A stretch of 7,602 nucleotides of DNA from the NCBI GenBank assembly GCA_945868555.1, contig CAMBMC010000111.1, forward strand, positions 1-7,602, read 5' to 3'. The number at the start of each line of letters is the position of its first letter. Position 1 is the stretch's first letter. Positions 1-7,400 of the stretch are shown here, piece by piece. Position numbers and translations under genes: made by a program. Below the pieces are notes generated by a model that made no database searches, was not told the DNA's origin, and was given only the letters and a program-made list of their open reading frames with translations. Source of the stretch: Chitinophaga pinensis. Its GTDB lineage: Bacteria > Bacteroidota > Bacteroidia > Flavobacteriales_D > Crocinitomicaceae.

Positions 1-639
1 GTTGGAATGTTGTGGTGCGTTGAGCATGAAATGTATAGAACCATAGTCTGCATTCATTTCAGGATTCTCAGAGATTTGAGCTTGCTCACCAAGCACTTCG
101 AAGTCAGCGTTTACCTTAACGTTCAATTTACATCCCTTGGCGTCTTCAACTGTCATGGCATAAACACCATCAGTCATTGACGTTGGGTCCGTGAAATTTG
201 CGTTTCCATTCAAGCGAATGAAATAAAACGGTGCCTTATCTGCTGACCAAGGCGAACCACCTACAATCTTCGCATTCATGCTGCCATTCAAGGCATCAAC
301 GAATGTTGCTTCGTCCATATCATAATACAACATTAAAGGTTTTGGCATTTCGATTACCGACTGTGCTTCTGCTTTCAGACCTTTCGCATCAGTTACGGTA
401 ACTGTATATGCACCTTTTGTCAATCCAGAAAGAGAAGCTGTTGTCTCACCTGTGTTCCATACAATTGCGTAGGGTGCTGCTCCGCCTGTAATGTTTAAGG
501 TTAATGCTCCATCCTTTCGACCGAAGCAAGAAACATCTTGTTTCGTTAGGTTGAGTGTCATTTCCTTTGCTGAAGCTGTCCATGCAAAAGCAGTGAAGAG
601 AATGAAGAGAATTGCTGAGGAAAAATTTGTCGTTTTCAT
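1..639 (-). CDS. Secreted SprB-repeat surface protein (N-terminal part, runs off the left edge)
   Basis: The frame is open from an ATG at 639 to the window edge, giving 213 residues without a stop; the C-terminus is missing. The N-terminus (MKTTNFSSAILFILFTAFAW, then TASA) is a clear signal peptide, with cleavage probably near residue 24. Two SprB-type repeats follow. The first, about residues 32-98, shows the family pattern: Cys38-Phe-Gly, then KDGALTLNITGGAAPY, W61 and a GAYTVTVTDAKG ending. The second, about 105-172, is divergent: it has no opening Cys but keeps GVYAMTVEDAKGC. SprB repeats are Ig-like modules of large Bacteroidota surface proteins, often exported by the type IX system and anchored by a C-terminal domain; that end is not visible, so the export route is inferred. 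The adhesin or gliding role is only suggested by family. It lies 136 bp downstream of dsbD on the same strand, probably as its own unit. Confidence 0.85.
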   Translation of the reverse strand, partial: MKTTNFSSAILFILFTAFAWTASAKEMTLNLTKQDVSCFGRKDGALTLNITGGAAPYAIVWNTGETTASLSGLTKGAYTVTVTDAKGLKAEAQSVIEMPKPLMLYYDMDEATFVDALNGSMNAKIVGGSPWSADKAPFYFIRLNGNANFTDPTSMTDGVYAMTVEDAKGCKLNVKVNADFEVLGEQAQISENPEMNADYGSIHFMLNAPQHSN

Positions 640-661
640 AATGTATGTGTTTTTCTTTCAA

Positions 662-694
662 CAAAGCAACGACATCTATTTCAAACAAATCCAA
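662..694 (-). promoter_or_regulatory. Candidate promoter for the SprB-repeat gene
   Basis: Read on the minus strand, a TTG (694-692) is followed after 22 bases by TTGCTTTG (669-662). This differs from the Bacteroidota -7 consensus TAnnTTTG at one defined position. Spacing to the ATG at 639 would give a leader of roughly 16-18 bases. The 22-base spacing equals that of the better promoter at 3279-3311. The mismatch in the -7 box keeps confidence low, and no Shine-Dalgarno sequence precedes the ATG. Confidence 0.35.
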
Positions 695-731
695 CAACTT
701 CCTTTAATGAATGTAAGTTTCAGCGTATACT

Positions 732-750
732 ACTACGTGCACTACGTAGT
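732..750. repeat. Short inverted repeat (hairpin) downstream of dsbD
   Basis: ACTACGT (732-738) and ACGTAGT (744-750) form a perfect 7-bp stem around a 5-base loop; the right half, 741-750, is itself a 10-bp palindrome, and ACTACGT also occurs twice in direct orientation (732-738, 741-747). It lies 26-44 bases past the dsbD stop, where a terminator or 3'-end-stabilising hairpin would be expected. No T-run follows it on the minus strand, so a classical intrinsic terminator is not supported. Confidence 0.45.
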
Positions 751-775
751 TCTACTTAGTGAGGATGAAAAAAAC

Positions 776-2809
776 CTATTTATTCTTCGAAAATTCGCTT
801 ATTCCAGCATTGAGCCACTTCTTGAAATCATCAGGATCACTGGTATGTTCAAAGTCAGCAGAACCGTTTGAAAGATCTGTTCCGTTAGGATTCTGCATCA
901 CATAGTAGGGCTGAGCGAGAATCTTGTAACGTTTAATTTGCAACAATTTCCATTTGTCTCCTGTTGTACGCACAGACATTTTTCGTCCATTAACTTTAAA
1001 CTCACCTTGCTCCTTCTTCGGCAATGCTTTGCGTTCGTCTACGTGAAGTGAAACAATCACCACATCATTTTTCAAAGACTCTATGATGCCATCTTCGCCC
1101 CACACCTTTTGTTCCATCTTGCGGCAATTCACACAATTGATACCTGTAAAATCAACAAACAAGGGTTTATTGACCTCTTTTGCATAAGCCAAGGCCTTGT
1201 CGTAGTCGTGGAACACCCACAAGTTTTGAGGACCACGCACTGTGCCATCAGGACCTACCTCACCAGAGGCAGCACCGCCGCCACCGCCTACTCCAAGTGG
1301 TGACTCACTGTATTCAAGTGGTGGAGGGAATGCACTAATGATTTGCAATGGTGCGCCCCACATTCCGGGAATCATATAAATCACAAACAATAAGGTAGTC
1401 GTACCGAGCAATACACGTCCGACGGAGAGATTATCAACGGGACTATCGTGCGGCATCTTAATTTTTCCAAACAAATAGAGCGTCAAGACTCCAAAAATAG
1501 CAATCCAAACCGCCAAGAACAATTCACGCTCGAGCATGTGAGTATCCCAAGTCATGTCAGCATTCGACAAGAATTTGAAGGCAAGTGCCAATTCCAAGAA
1601 TCCAAGTACCACCTTCACACTGTTCAACCAACCACCTGATTTAGGCAGTGTGTTTAACCACGCTGGGAAAGCAGCAAATAAACCAAATGGGATCGCCAAG
1701 GCCAATGAAAAGCCAAACATTCCGATAATTGGCGTAATTCCACCCTGACGTGCTGCCTCAACGATGAGCGTTCCAACGATTGGTCCGGTGCATGAGAATG
1801 ACACCAAAGCCAAAGCGAGCGCCATGAAGAAGATGCCAATCAATCCGCCGCGGTCTGCATTTTGATCCGCCTTGTTGACCCATTTGCTAGGTAGACGAAT
1901 TTCAAATGCACCCAAGAAAGAAACCGCGAAAATGATCAGAATGATGAAGAATACGAGGTTAAAAATTGGATCTGTCGACATGTTGTTCAAGGCCTCTTCG
2001 CCAAAAATTGCCGTTACCGCAGTTCCAAGAACGATATAAATCAAGATGATAGAAAAACCAAAAATCAAGGAATTGCGTATGCCCTTTGCTTTAGTTTTAC
2101 TTTGCTTTGTAAAGAAGCTTACAGTCATCGGTACCATTGGAAACACACATGGTGTAAAGAGTGCCAACAATCCACTTAAAAACGAGATAATGAACGTAGT
2201 CCAAAGCGAACGACGATCCGATTTTTTTTCTTTTACGTCTGATTTTTTATCTGTTTTAGAATCGGCACCCTCTGAATCGACGGGTGTTCCCGAATCCGCA
2301 CTGGCTGTCGTGTCGGCTGTGGCATCATCAGAAGCAATCGCTCCTTTGACTTTCACTTTAAATGGAACCGACATATCTGGCAAGCATTTAAACTCATCAC
2401 AAGTTTGAAAAGCAAAGCTACCGCTGATTTCAAAGTCTTTTTCAGTAAGGACTTTTATCTTTCTTTTCAGCTGAAAACTACCTACATGATAGGCCAAATC
2501 TTCATCGGCAAGTTCATCGTGAACTTGAATGGGTTTTGGCTCAATTACACCGCCCTCAATAGAGAACTGAGGACCTTTTTTCACTTCTAAACTTGTCGGA
2601 AAACCGAAGCTTCCTTTAGGCAATTTAACAGCGTTGATGTGCCAATCTTTAACAATCTTAATTTTGGCAACAATAAACGCTTCATCTCCCTCTTGTTCTA
2701 CAGAAAACGACCATTTCACCTTATCTTCAGGTAAGTCAATGGTTTGAGACATGGCATTTGCTGTCAATAAAACAAAAAGTACCGATAAAAGTGAGCGAAA
2801 AATTGTCAT
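776..2809 (-). CDS. dsbD: Thiol:disulfide interchange protein DsbD (full length)
   Basis: A 677-residue inner-membrane protein that carries electrons from cytoplasmic thioredoxin to periplasmic thiol proteins such as disulfide isomerases and cytochrome c maturation factors. All three redox modules are visible. A signal peptide (about 1-21) precedes a periplasmic alpha domain (about 25-156) with Cys137 and Cys142 in TCDEFKC. A charged Ser/Asp/Lys linker (157-199) leads to a membrane domain of about eight helices (202-482) with the paired cysteines Cys221 (FTPCVFP) and Cys340 (SFSCTGP). A Gly-rich linker (505-525, five consecutive Gly) precedes the C-terminal thioredoxin-like domain (about 530-677) with Cys559-Val-Asn-Cys562 and a probable cis-Pro634 (AQPYYV). 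Nothing essential is missing. The ATG at 2809 begins the signal peptide, 11 bases after the stop of the stand-alone alpha-domain gene, so the two are probably co-transcribed. The specific substrates in this organism cannot be read from the window. Confidence 0.96.
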   Translation of the reverse strand: MTIFRSLLSVLFVLLTANAMSQTIDLPEDKVKWSFSVEQEGDEAFIVAKIKIVKDWHINAVKLPKGSFGFPTSLEVKKGPQFSIEGGVIEPKPIQVHDELADEDLAYHVGSFQLKRKIKVLTEKDFEISGSFAFQTCDEFKCLPDMSVPFKVKVKGAIASDDATADTTASADSGTPVDSEGADSKTDKKSDVKEKKSDRRSLWTTFIISFLSGLLALFTPCVFPMVPMTVSFFTKQSKTKAKGIRNSLIFGFSIILIYIVLGTAVTAIFGEEALNNMSTDPIFNLVFFIILIIFAVSFLGAFEIRLPSKWVNKADQNADRGGLIGIFFMALALALVSFSCTGPIVGTLIVEAARQGGITPIIGMFGFSLALAIPFGLFAAFPAWLNTLPKSGGWLNSVKVVLGFLELALAFKFLSNADMTWDTHMLERELFLAVWIAIFGVLTLYLFGKIKMPHDSPVDNLSVGRVLLGTTTLLFVIYMIPGMWGAPLQIISAFPPPLEYSESPLGVGGGGGAASGEVGPDGTVRGPQNLWVFHDYDKALAYAKEVNKPLFVDFTGINCVNCRKMEQKVWGEDGIIESLKNDVVIVSLHVDERKALPKKEQGEFKVNGRKMSVRTTGDKWKLLQIKRYKILAQPYYVMQNPNGTDLSNGSADFEHTSDPDDFKKWLNAGISEFSKNK

Positions 2810-2820
2810 ATCAAATTGGA

Positions 2821-3261
2821 TTAATTCGGGATTTCAATGGTAAATGGTGCATCAACCGGAGGAAGACACATGGTATCGTTGCAGAGCATGTAGGTAATTG
2901 ATCCTGTTATCGTTGATGCATTTTTTGTCGTTTTTAACATGTGCTGAACAAATATCACTTTTCCTTCAAAGTAGTTCAATGTGGCCTCGAAACTGGGGTC
3001 GTATTTACGAATAGACTCTGGTTCTTCGACTTTACCCTTCAATTTTATTCCGTTCAACTCATCGAAAGCAAAGGAAGTAGCAACAGGTCCAGCACCATCG
3101 GCAATGTGTTGGCTGTACAAATGCCAACCTTTGGCGATAGAAGCGGTGAATTCAATGGATTGACTTTCTGGATTGTAAGTTACGACCCAAGCAATTTCTT
3201 TTTGCGCTAAACTGGTTAGAGACAAGCATGTGAAAACGATTAAAAGAATCGGGATTTTCAT
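2821..3261 (-). CDS. Stand-alone DsbD N-terminal (alpha) domain protein
   Basis: A 146-residue exported protein consisting of a signal peptide and one DsbD-alpha-like domain. MKIPILLIVFTCLSLTSLAQ is a strong signal peptide ending near residue 19. The remainder aligns by eye with the alpha domain of the DsbD encoded just downstream: KGWHLY against KDWHIN, and TGSITYMLCNDTMCLPP against SGSFAFQTCDEFKCLPD. Its redox pair is Cys127 and Cys132, with the same four-residue spacing. In DsbD the alpha domain takes electrons from the C-terminal thioredoxin domain and passes them to periplasmic partners; a free copy could be a soluble shuttle or a substrate-specific adaptor, which is inference. I chose the ATG at 3261 over one at 3291 because the upstream extension would bury the signal peptide and overlaps the promoter -7 box. 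It is first in an operon with dsbD, with an 11-bp gap. Proteins of this type are common beside dsbD in Bacteroidota. Confidence 0.9.
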   Translation of the reverse strand: MKIPILLIVFTCLSLTSLAQKEIAWVVTYNPESQSIEFTASIAKGWHLYSQHIADGAGPVATSFAFDELNGIKLKGKVEEPESIRKYDPSFEATLNYFEGKVIFVQHMLKTTKNASTITGSITYMLCNDTMCLPPVDAPFTIEIPN

Positions 3262-3278
3262 AGTTTTTTCGTGTTGTT

Positions 3279-3311
3279 CAAAAATACACAATGCATTGAG
3301 AAGTAATACAA
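3279..3311 (-). promoter_or_regulatory. Promoter of the dsbD-alpha / dsbD operon
   Basis: On the minus strand a TTG (3311-3309) is followed after 22 bases by TATTTTTG (3286-3279), an exact match to the Bacteroidota primary-sigma -7 consensus TAnnTTTG with spacing in the known range. Transcription would begin near 3272-3274, leaving about 11-13 bases before the ATG at 3261. It sits in the 88-bp gap after tsaD, so the operon need not depend on tsaD readthrough. A 10-bp perfect palindrome, CAATGCATTG (3289-3298), lies between the two elements. Confidence 0.65.
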
Positions 3312-3349
3312 GACTTTGCAGAAGATAGTTAAATTCCTGTTAAAGTTCG

Positions 3350-4390
3350 TCACCCCGCCTTGACTTCTGAAATTGAATAACGCGCCGTTGCAGCAATCGT
3401 CTGATCTGCCAAAAACCCCTTGTCGAACATATATTTTCCAGTTATGGCAATCATCGCCGCATTGTCTGTACAGTATTCAAATTTCGGAATATACACGTTC
3501 CAACCTTGCTTCTTCCCTGTCTCATTGATGGCACTTCTCAATCCGCTATTCGCTGAAACCCCTCCTGCGATGGCAATTTCCTTCACCCCGATTTCACTCG
3601 CTGCTTTAGTTAATTTTTTCAAAAGGATGTCAATAATCGTCGCTTGAATGGAAGCACACAAATCGTTTAAGTTGTCTTCAATAAAACTCTGATTTTTGAT
3701 TGTTTCCTTCTGCAAAAAGTACAAAATAGACGTTTTCAAGCCACTAAAGCTGAAATCGTAGCCTTGAATGTTCGGCTTGGAAAACTGAAATTTTGTAGCG
3801 TCTCCAAGTTTCGCGTGCTTATCAACCAATGGTCCTCCTGGATAGGGAAAACCCAATAATTTTGCTGCTTTATCGAAAGCCTCACCTGCGGCATCGTCGA
3901 TGGTCGTGCCAATCACCTTCATTTTCAAGTGACTCTCCACCAAAACAATTTGTGTGTGCCCACCCGATACCGTTAAGCAAAGAAATGGAAATGAAGGTTT
4001 TGGCTTATTTTCATCGTCAATAAAATGTGCCAAGACATGACCAATCATGTGGTTAACGTCAATCATGGGGATGTTCAATCCGAGTGAAAGTGCTTTCGCA
4101 AAACTTGTCCCCACCACTAAGGATCCCATTAAACCTGGACCACGTGTGAAGGCAATCGCATCCACATCTGAGAGGGCTATTCCTGCTTTTTTCAGCGCCA
4201 CGTCGACCACTGGAACAATGTTCTGCTGATGGGCCCTTCCGGCAAGCTCTGGCACCACCCCACCGTACTGTTCATGGATCTTTTGTCCTGCCGTTACATT
4301 CGATAAAATAGCCGTGTTTTTAAGCACTGCAGCGGATGTATCGTCACAAGATGACTCAATACCTAAGATGATTACCTCTTTTTGACTCAA
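3350..4390 (-). CDS. tsaD: tRNA threonylcarbamoyladenosine synthase catalytic subunit TsaD
   Basis: A 346-residue cytoplasmic enzyme of the ASKHA fold (older names Gcp, YgjD). It transfers the threonylcarbamoyl group from threonylcarbamoyl-adenylate to A37 of tRNAs reading ANN codons, making t6A together with TsaB and TsaE, neither of which is in the window. Family signatures are intact: ILGIESSCDDTSAAVL at residues 8-23, TRGPGLMGSL at 82-91, the metal-binding His114 and His118 in NHMIGHVLAH, VSGGHTQIV at 141-149, AGGVSAN at 275-281, and the metal-binding Asp309 in CTDNAAMIA. Length is typical. The start codon is TTG (4390-4388): an in-frame TGA lies two codons upstream at 4396-4394 and the next Met is residue 88, past the first catalytic motif. 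The gene diverges from tamB with 23 bp between start codons. No convincing terminator follows it before the dsbD operon promoter. Confidence 0.97.
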   Translation of the reverse strand: MSQKEVIILGIESSCDDTSAAVLKNTAILSNVTAGQKIHEQYGGVVPELAGRAHQQNIVPVVDVALKKAGIALSDVDAIAFTRGPGLMGSLVVGTSFAKALSLGLNIPMIDVNHMIGHVLAHFIDDENKPKPSFPFLCLTVSGGHTQIVLVESHLKMKVIGTTIDDAAGEAFDKAAKLLGFPYPGGPLVDKHAKLGDATKFQFSKPNIQGYDFSFSGLKTSILYFLQKETIKNQSFIEDNLNDLCASIQATIIDILLKKLTKAASEIGVKEIAIAGGVSANSGLRSAINETGKKQGWNVYIPKFEYCTDNAAMIAITGKYMFDKGFLADQTIAATARYSISEVKAG

Positions 4391-4397
4391 CTTTCAG

Positions 4398-4405
4398 TAA
4401 ATTTG
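4398..4405 (+). promoter_or_regulatory. Predicted -7 box of the tamB promoter
   Basis: TAAATTTG matches TAnnTTTG exactly. Transcription starting 5-7 bases downstream would begin around 4410-4412, only two to four bases before the tamB ATG at 4414, implying a leaderless or near-leaderless mRNA. The nearest TTG upstream (4382-4384) is 13 bases away, too close for the usual -33 element, so the upstream half is not identified. Confidence 0.45.
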
Positions 4406-4413
4406 TGTTGCGA

Positions 4414-7400
4414 ATGACAAAATTACTGAAAATAATTGGCCGAACACTTGGGATTTCATTTGAATGGATTCTCATTTTGTTGATTGCCTTTGCCTTTGCT
4501 ATTCGCACAACACCTGTCCAAACGTATCTTGCTAAAAAAGCGGCTGCCTTTCTTTCAAAAGAATGGAACACCCGTGTAGAGGTGGGTTCTGTTTCCATCA
4601 TTTTTATCGATCGCGTCGCCTTGGATGACGTGCTCGTTTTGGACCATGAAAAAGACACTTTAGCCTCTATTAAAACTCTATATGCGACGCTTGACAAGCT
4701 AGATTTAAAGAAGAATGTACTCGATTTGGGGGAAGTGGAACTTGATGGTGGCGTAGTTCATTTGACCCAAGATGCAAAAACCGGAGAATTTAATTTTCAG
4801 TTTATCCTCGATTATTTCAAAAGTGACAAGCCCTCGAAATCTAAACCGATGGCCCTATCCCTGCGAGAGGTTCAACTGACAGACCTTAATTTTAAGTACA
4901 CCGACCATAGACAAAAGCATGACCTTGAAGGAATTGATTTTGATCACTTAAACTTTAAACACGTAAATTTATCCGCTGAAGCCTTCACTATTGTCAATGA
5001 TAAAATTTCTGTCAACGTTCGTTCATTTAGTGCACAGGAACAATCCGGATTTAAACTAAATAAACTCAGTGCGCGGGTCAATGTGAGTCCGAAAGGAATC
5101 TTGTTTTCCTCGCTGATTATAAAAACCCCCGATTCGGACATCAAAGCACCAAAGTTAAACTTGCTGATGAATGATTATTCGGACATGAGCGAATTTGTGG
5201 ATAAAGTGACTTTTGACGCACGTTTGGCAAAAAGTTCCGTGAGTTTAAAAGACGTTTCTTATTTCGCTACTGACCTATGGGGAATGGACCAAGTCATTGA
5301 ACTAAAAGCCGACGTCACGAAACACATCAAAGACTTAAAAATCTCAGGACTTCGCTTAAAAACAGGAAAAAGAACCGTTGTTCGCGGGACAATAAACTTA
5401 CCCGATTTTAGAAATTTCAATCGGTCCTTCTTCTCTGAAAAGTTAGATTATGCTTTCATATCATTGACTGATTTACAAAAAATCAGGATGCCCAATTCTT
5501 CAGCAAACAACTACCTATCTTTCGATAAAATTTTACAACGCTTGGGGTACTTTGAAGCCATCGATTTGAGATTGGATGGATTTTACTCCCAATTTGTTGT
5601 ATCGAGTGACAAACTCAACACAAAACTAGGTGCTATTCGCATGGACAATGGGATCATGTTCACTCAAAACTTTGCCAACAACTCCTTTTTATTTCAACAC
5701 TCCGAGGCCAGCGAGTATGATGTCAAGGTCGAACAATTTCAGCTTGGGCAGTTCTTAGACAATCGAAGTTTGGGTGTTGTTGACGGTACATTTTTCTTGA
5801 CGGGTGAAGCATTTTCATTGGCAGATATTCATTTCACCGAAATCACTGGAAATGTAAATCGCTTTGATTACCTCGACTATGCTTACACCAACATCATCGT
5901 CAAGGAAGGAAGTTTTGCCAACAACTTGTTTACTGCCAATATTGATGTGAAGGACGACAACTTGGATTTAGAATATGATGGTTTCATTGATTTCGCTGAC
6001 AATCAGCACATGTCATTCACCATTGATTTGAAGAAAGCCCTTCTCGACAAATTGAATATCGCAGAAAAAGACAGCACCTTCCTAAAGACGAAATTCGTGA
6101 TCGATATTTATGGGAAAGAATCCAATACTATGGCGGGAAATGTGAAGATGAAAGGTTTACTCTACAAAGAAGGAAGTAATGAAATAAAGCTGCCTGATAT
6201 TGACGTTTCTGTCGCACGTTCAGCTACTGAGGACAAATTCACCATTCTAAGTCCAATTGCAGACATCACGCTCACTGGGAAAATTGACTTTTCAACGCTT
6301 GTTGATGATTTCTTGCTACAGTTTGAGAAAGTTTTTCCTTCGGTTTTAGCGGCCAGCGGCAAAAAGAAAAATGGCAGCAGCGCGAAAAGTAATTTCTCGT
6401 ACAATCTAATTACCAAAGACACAAAAGATTTCTTGGCCATCTTCGTACCTGAATTGTCCATAGCTCCAAAATCCGTTCTTGTAGGTAACTTTAGCGGAAC
6501 AGACGAAAGCTTCACTATGGCCTTTTTGTCATCTGAAATCAAATACCAAGATCTCACTTTACGGGGAATTGATTTAAAACAAGCCATGACCTCCTCCGAA
6601 ATACAAGCCGTGTATGGCCTTAAGCAGTTTCAATACAAAGACAGCATTTCCTTGGACAATGTCAAATTCAGTACCGTTGGAGGTAAAAAAGGCTTGAGTT
6701 CCGATCTGACTTGGAATACAGGAACAAAAAACGAAACTGACATTGCTTGGAAGACGACCATTGTCAATAGCAACCACATCAACTTTGTGCTTGAGCCCTC
6801 CTACTTCAGCATCAACGACATGCGCTGGGACATTGAAAACCAATCGGACATTTTAATTACCGATCGCGATGTTCACATATCGAAATTAAAGCTTCAGAAA
6901 AACAATTCGTTACAAGGCAGTAAGGTATCAAAAAAGGACCAATACATTAGCATTGACGGCTGTATTTCCCGCAATGATGTAGACCGTTTGAATTTTAAAG
7001 TACATGATCTTGATCTAGGTGAGCTAGGAGAATTGTTGGGATCTGAATTGAAACTAAATGGCTCCTTGAACAGCTGGGGATACATTTCCAATCCGTATGA
7101 AAACCTCACTTATCTCGGTGATGTAAGTGTCGAAGGATTATATTTAAACAACCAAGAAGTCGGTGACATCTACGCGCAATCAGGATGGAACAAAGCATCT
7201 CAAAGTATTGCGATGAGTGGTGATTTGATTTATAAGGGGAACGAATCTTTCACCTTTGAAGGCAATTATTTCACAGAACGAAAAGAGGAAAACATTGAAC
7301 TCGATTTGTTGTTTGATGAAACAGATATTCAATTTGCCAATGCCTTTCTTGATGCTGATGTAGTTAGCAATATTCGAGGAAAACTCGACGGAAAATTGCG

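Larger units (their letters stand above)
4392..4431. repeat. Near-perfect inverted repeat spanning the divergent tsaD/tamB starts
   Basis: The left arm TTTCAGTAAATTTGT (4392-4406) and right arm ACAAAATTACTGAAA (4417-4431) are reverse complements at 14 of 15 positions, separated by the ten bases 4407-4416. The only mismatch is the seventh base of the left arm. Each arm contains one TAnnTTTG box pointing toward the spacer. The tamB ATG (4414-4416) closes the spacer, the right arm covers tamB codons 2-6, and the tsaD TTG begins one base beyond the left arm. It may be a mirrored promoter pair, an operator for a dimeric regulator, or both. Confidence 0.85.

Noticed and set aside
1..639. Assignment of the left-edge gene as the gliding adhesin SprB itself
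   Set aside because: The repeats are of the SprB type, but many unrelated surface proteins carry them and only 213 residues are visible.
732..750. Hairpin as an intrinsic terminator for dsbD
   Set aside because: No T-run follows the stem on the minus strand and the stem is only 7 bp with two A/T-rich ends.
491..871. Plus-strand open frame of 126 codons opposite the SprB-repeat gene start and dsbD end
   Set aside because: It runs antisense across two supported genes and the gap between them. Its product has no domain pattern or signal peptide.
3262..3291. Ten-codon N-terminal extension of the stand-alone DsbD-alpha protein from an ATG at 3291
   Set aside because: It would place charged residues before a clean signal peptide and would put the start codon upstream of the predicted transcript start.
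3328..3344. Direct repeat of GTTAAA (3328-3333 and 3339-3344) after tsaD
   Set aside because: Two six-base AT-rich copies 11 bases apart are easily chance, with no further support.
4382..4384. TTG as the -33 element of the tamB promoter
   Set aside because: It is only 13 bases from the -7 box, shorter than the usual Bacteroidota range.
4356..4697. Minus-strand open frame of 113 codons covering the tsaD start and the 5' part of tamB
   Set aside because: It is antisense to a convincing tamB N-terminus and overlaps tsaD in another frame; its composition is Ser/Arg/Lys-rich with no recognisable fold.
6162..6587. Minus-strand open frame of 141 codons within tamB
   Set aside because: tamB stays open without interruption through this region and ends in a recognisable TamB-like segment; the antisense product looks like a shadow.
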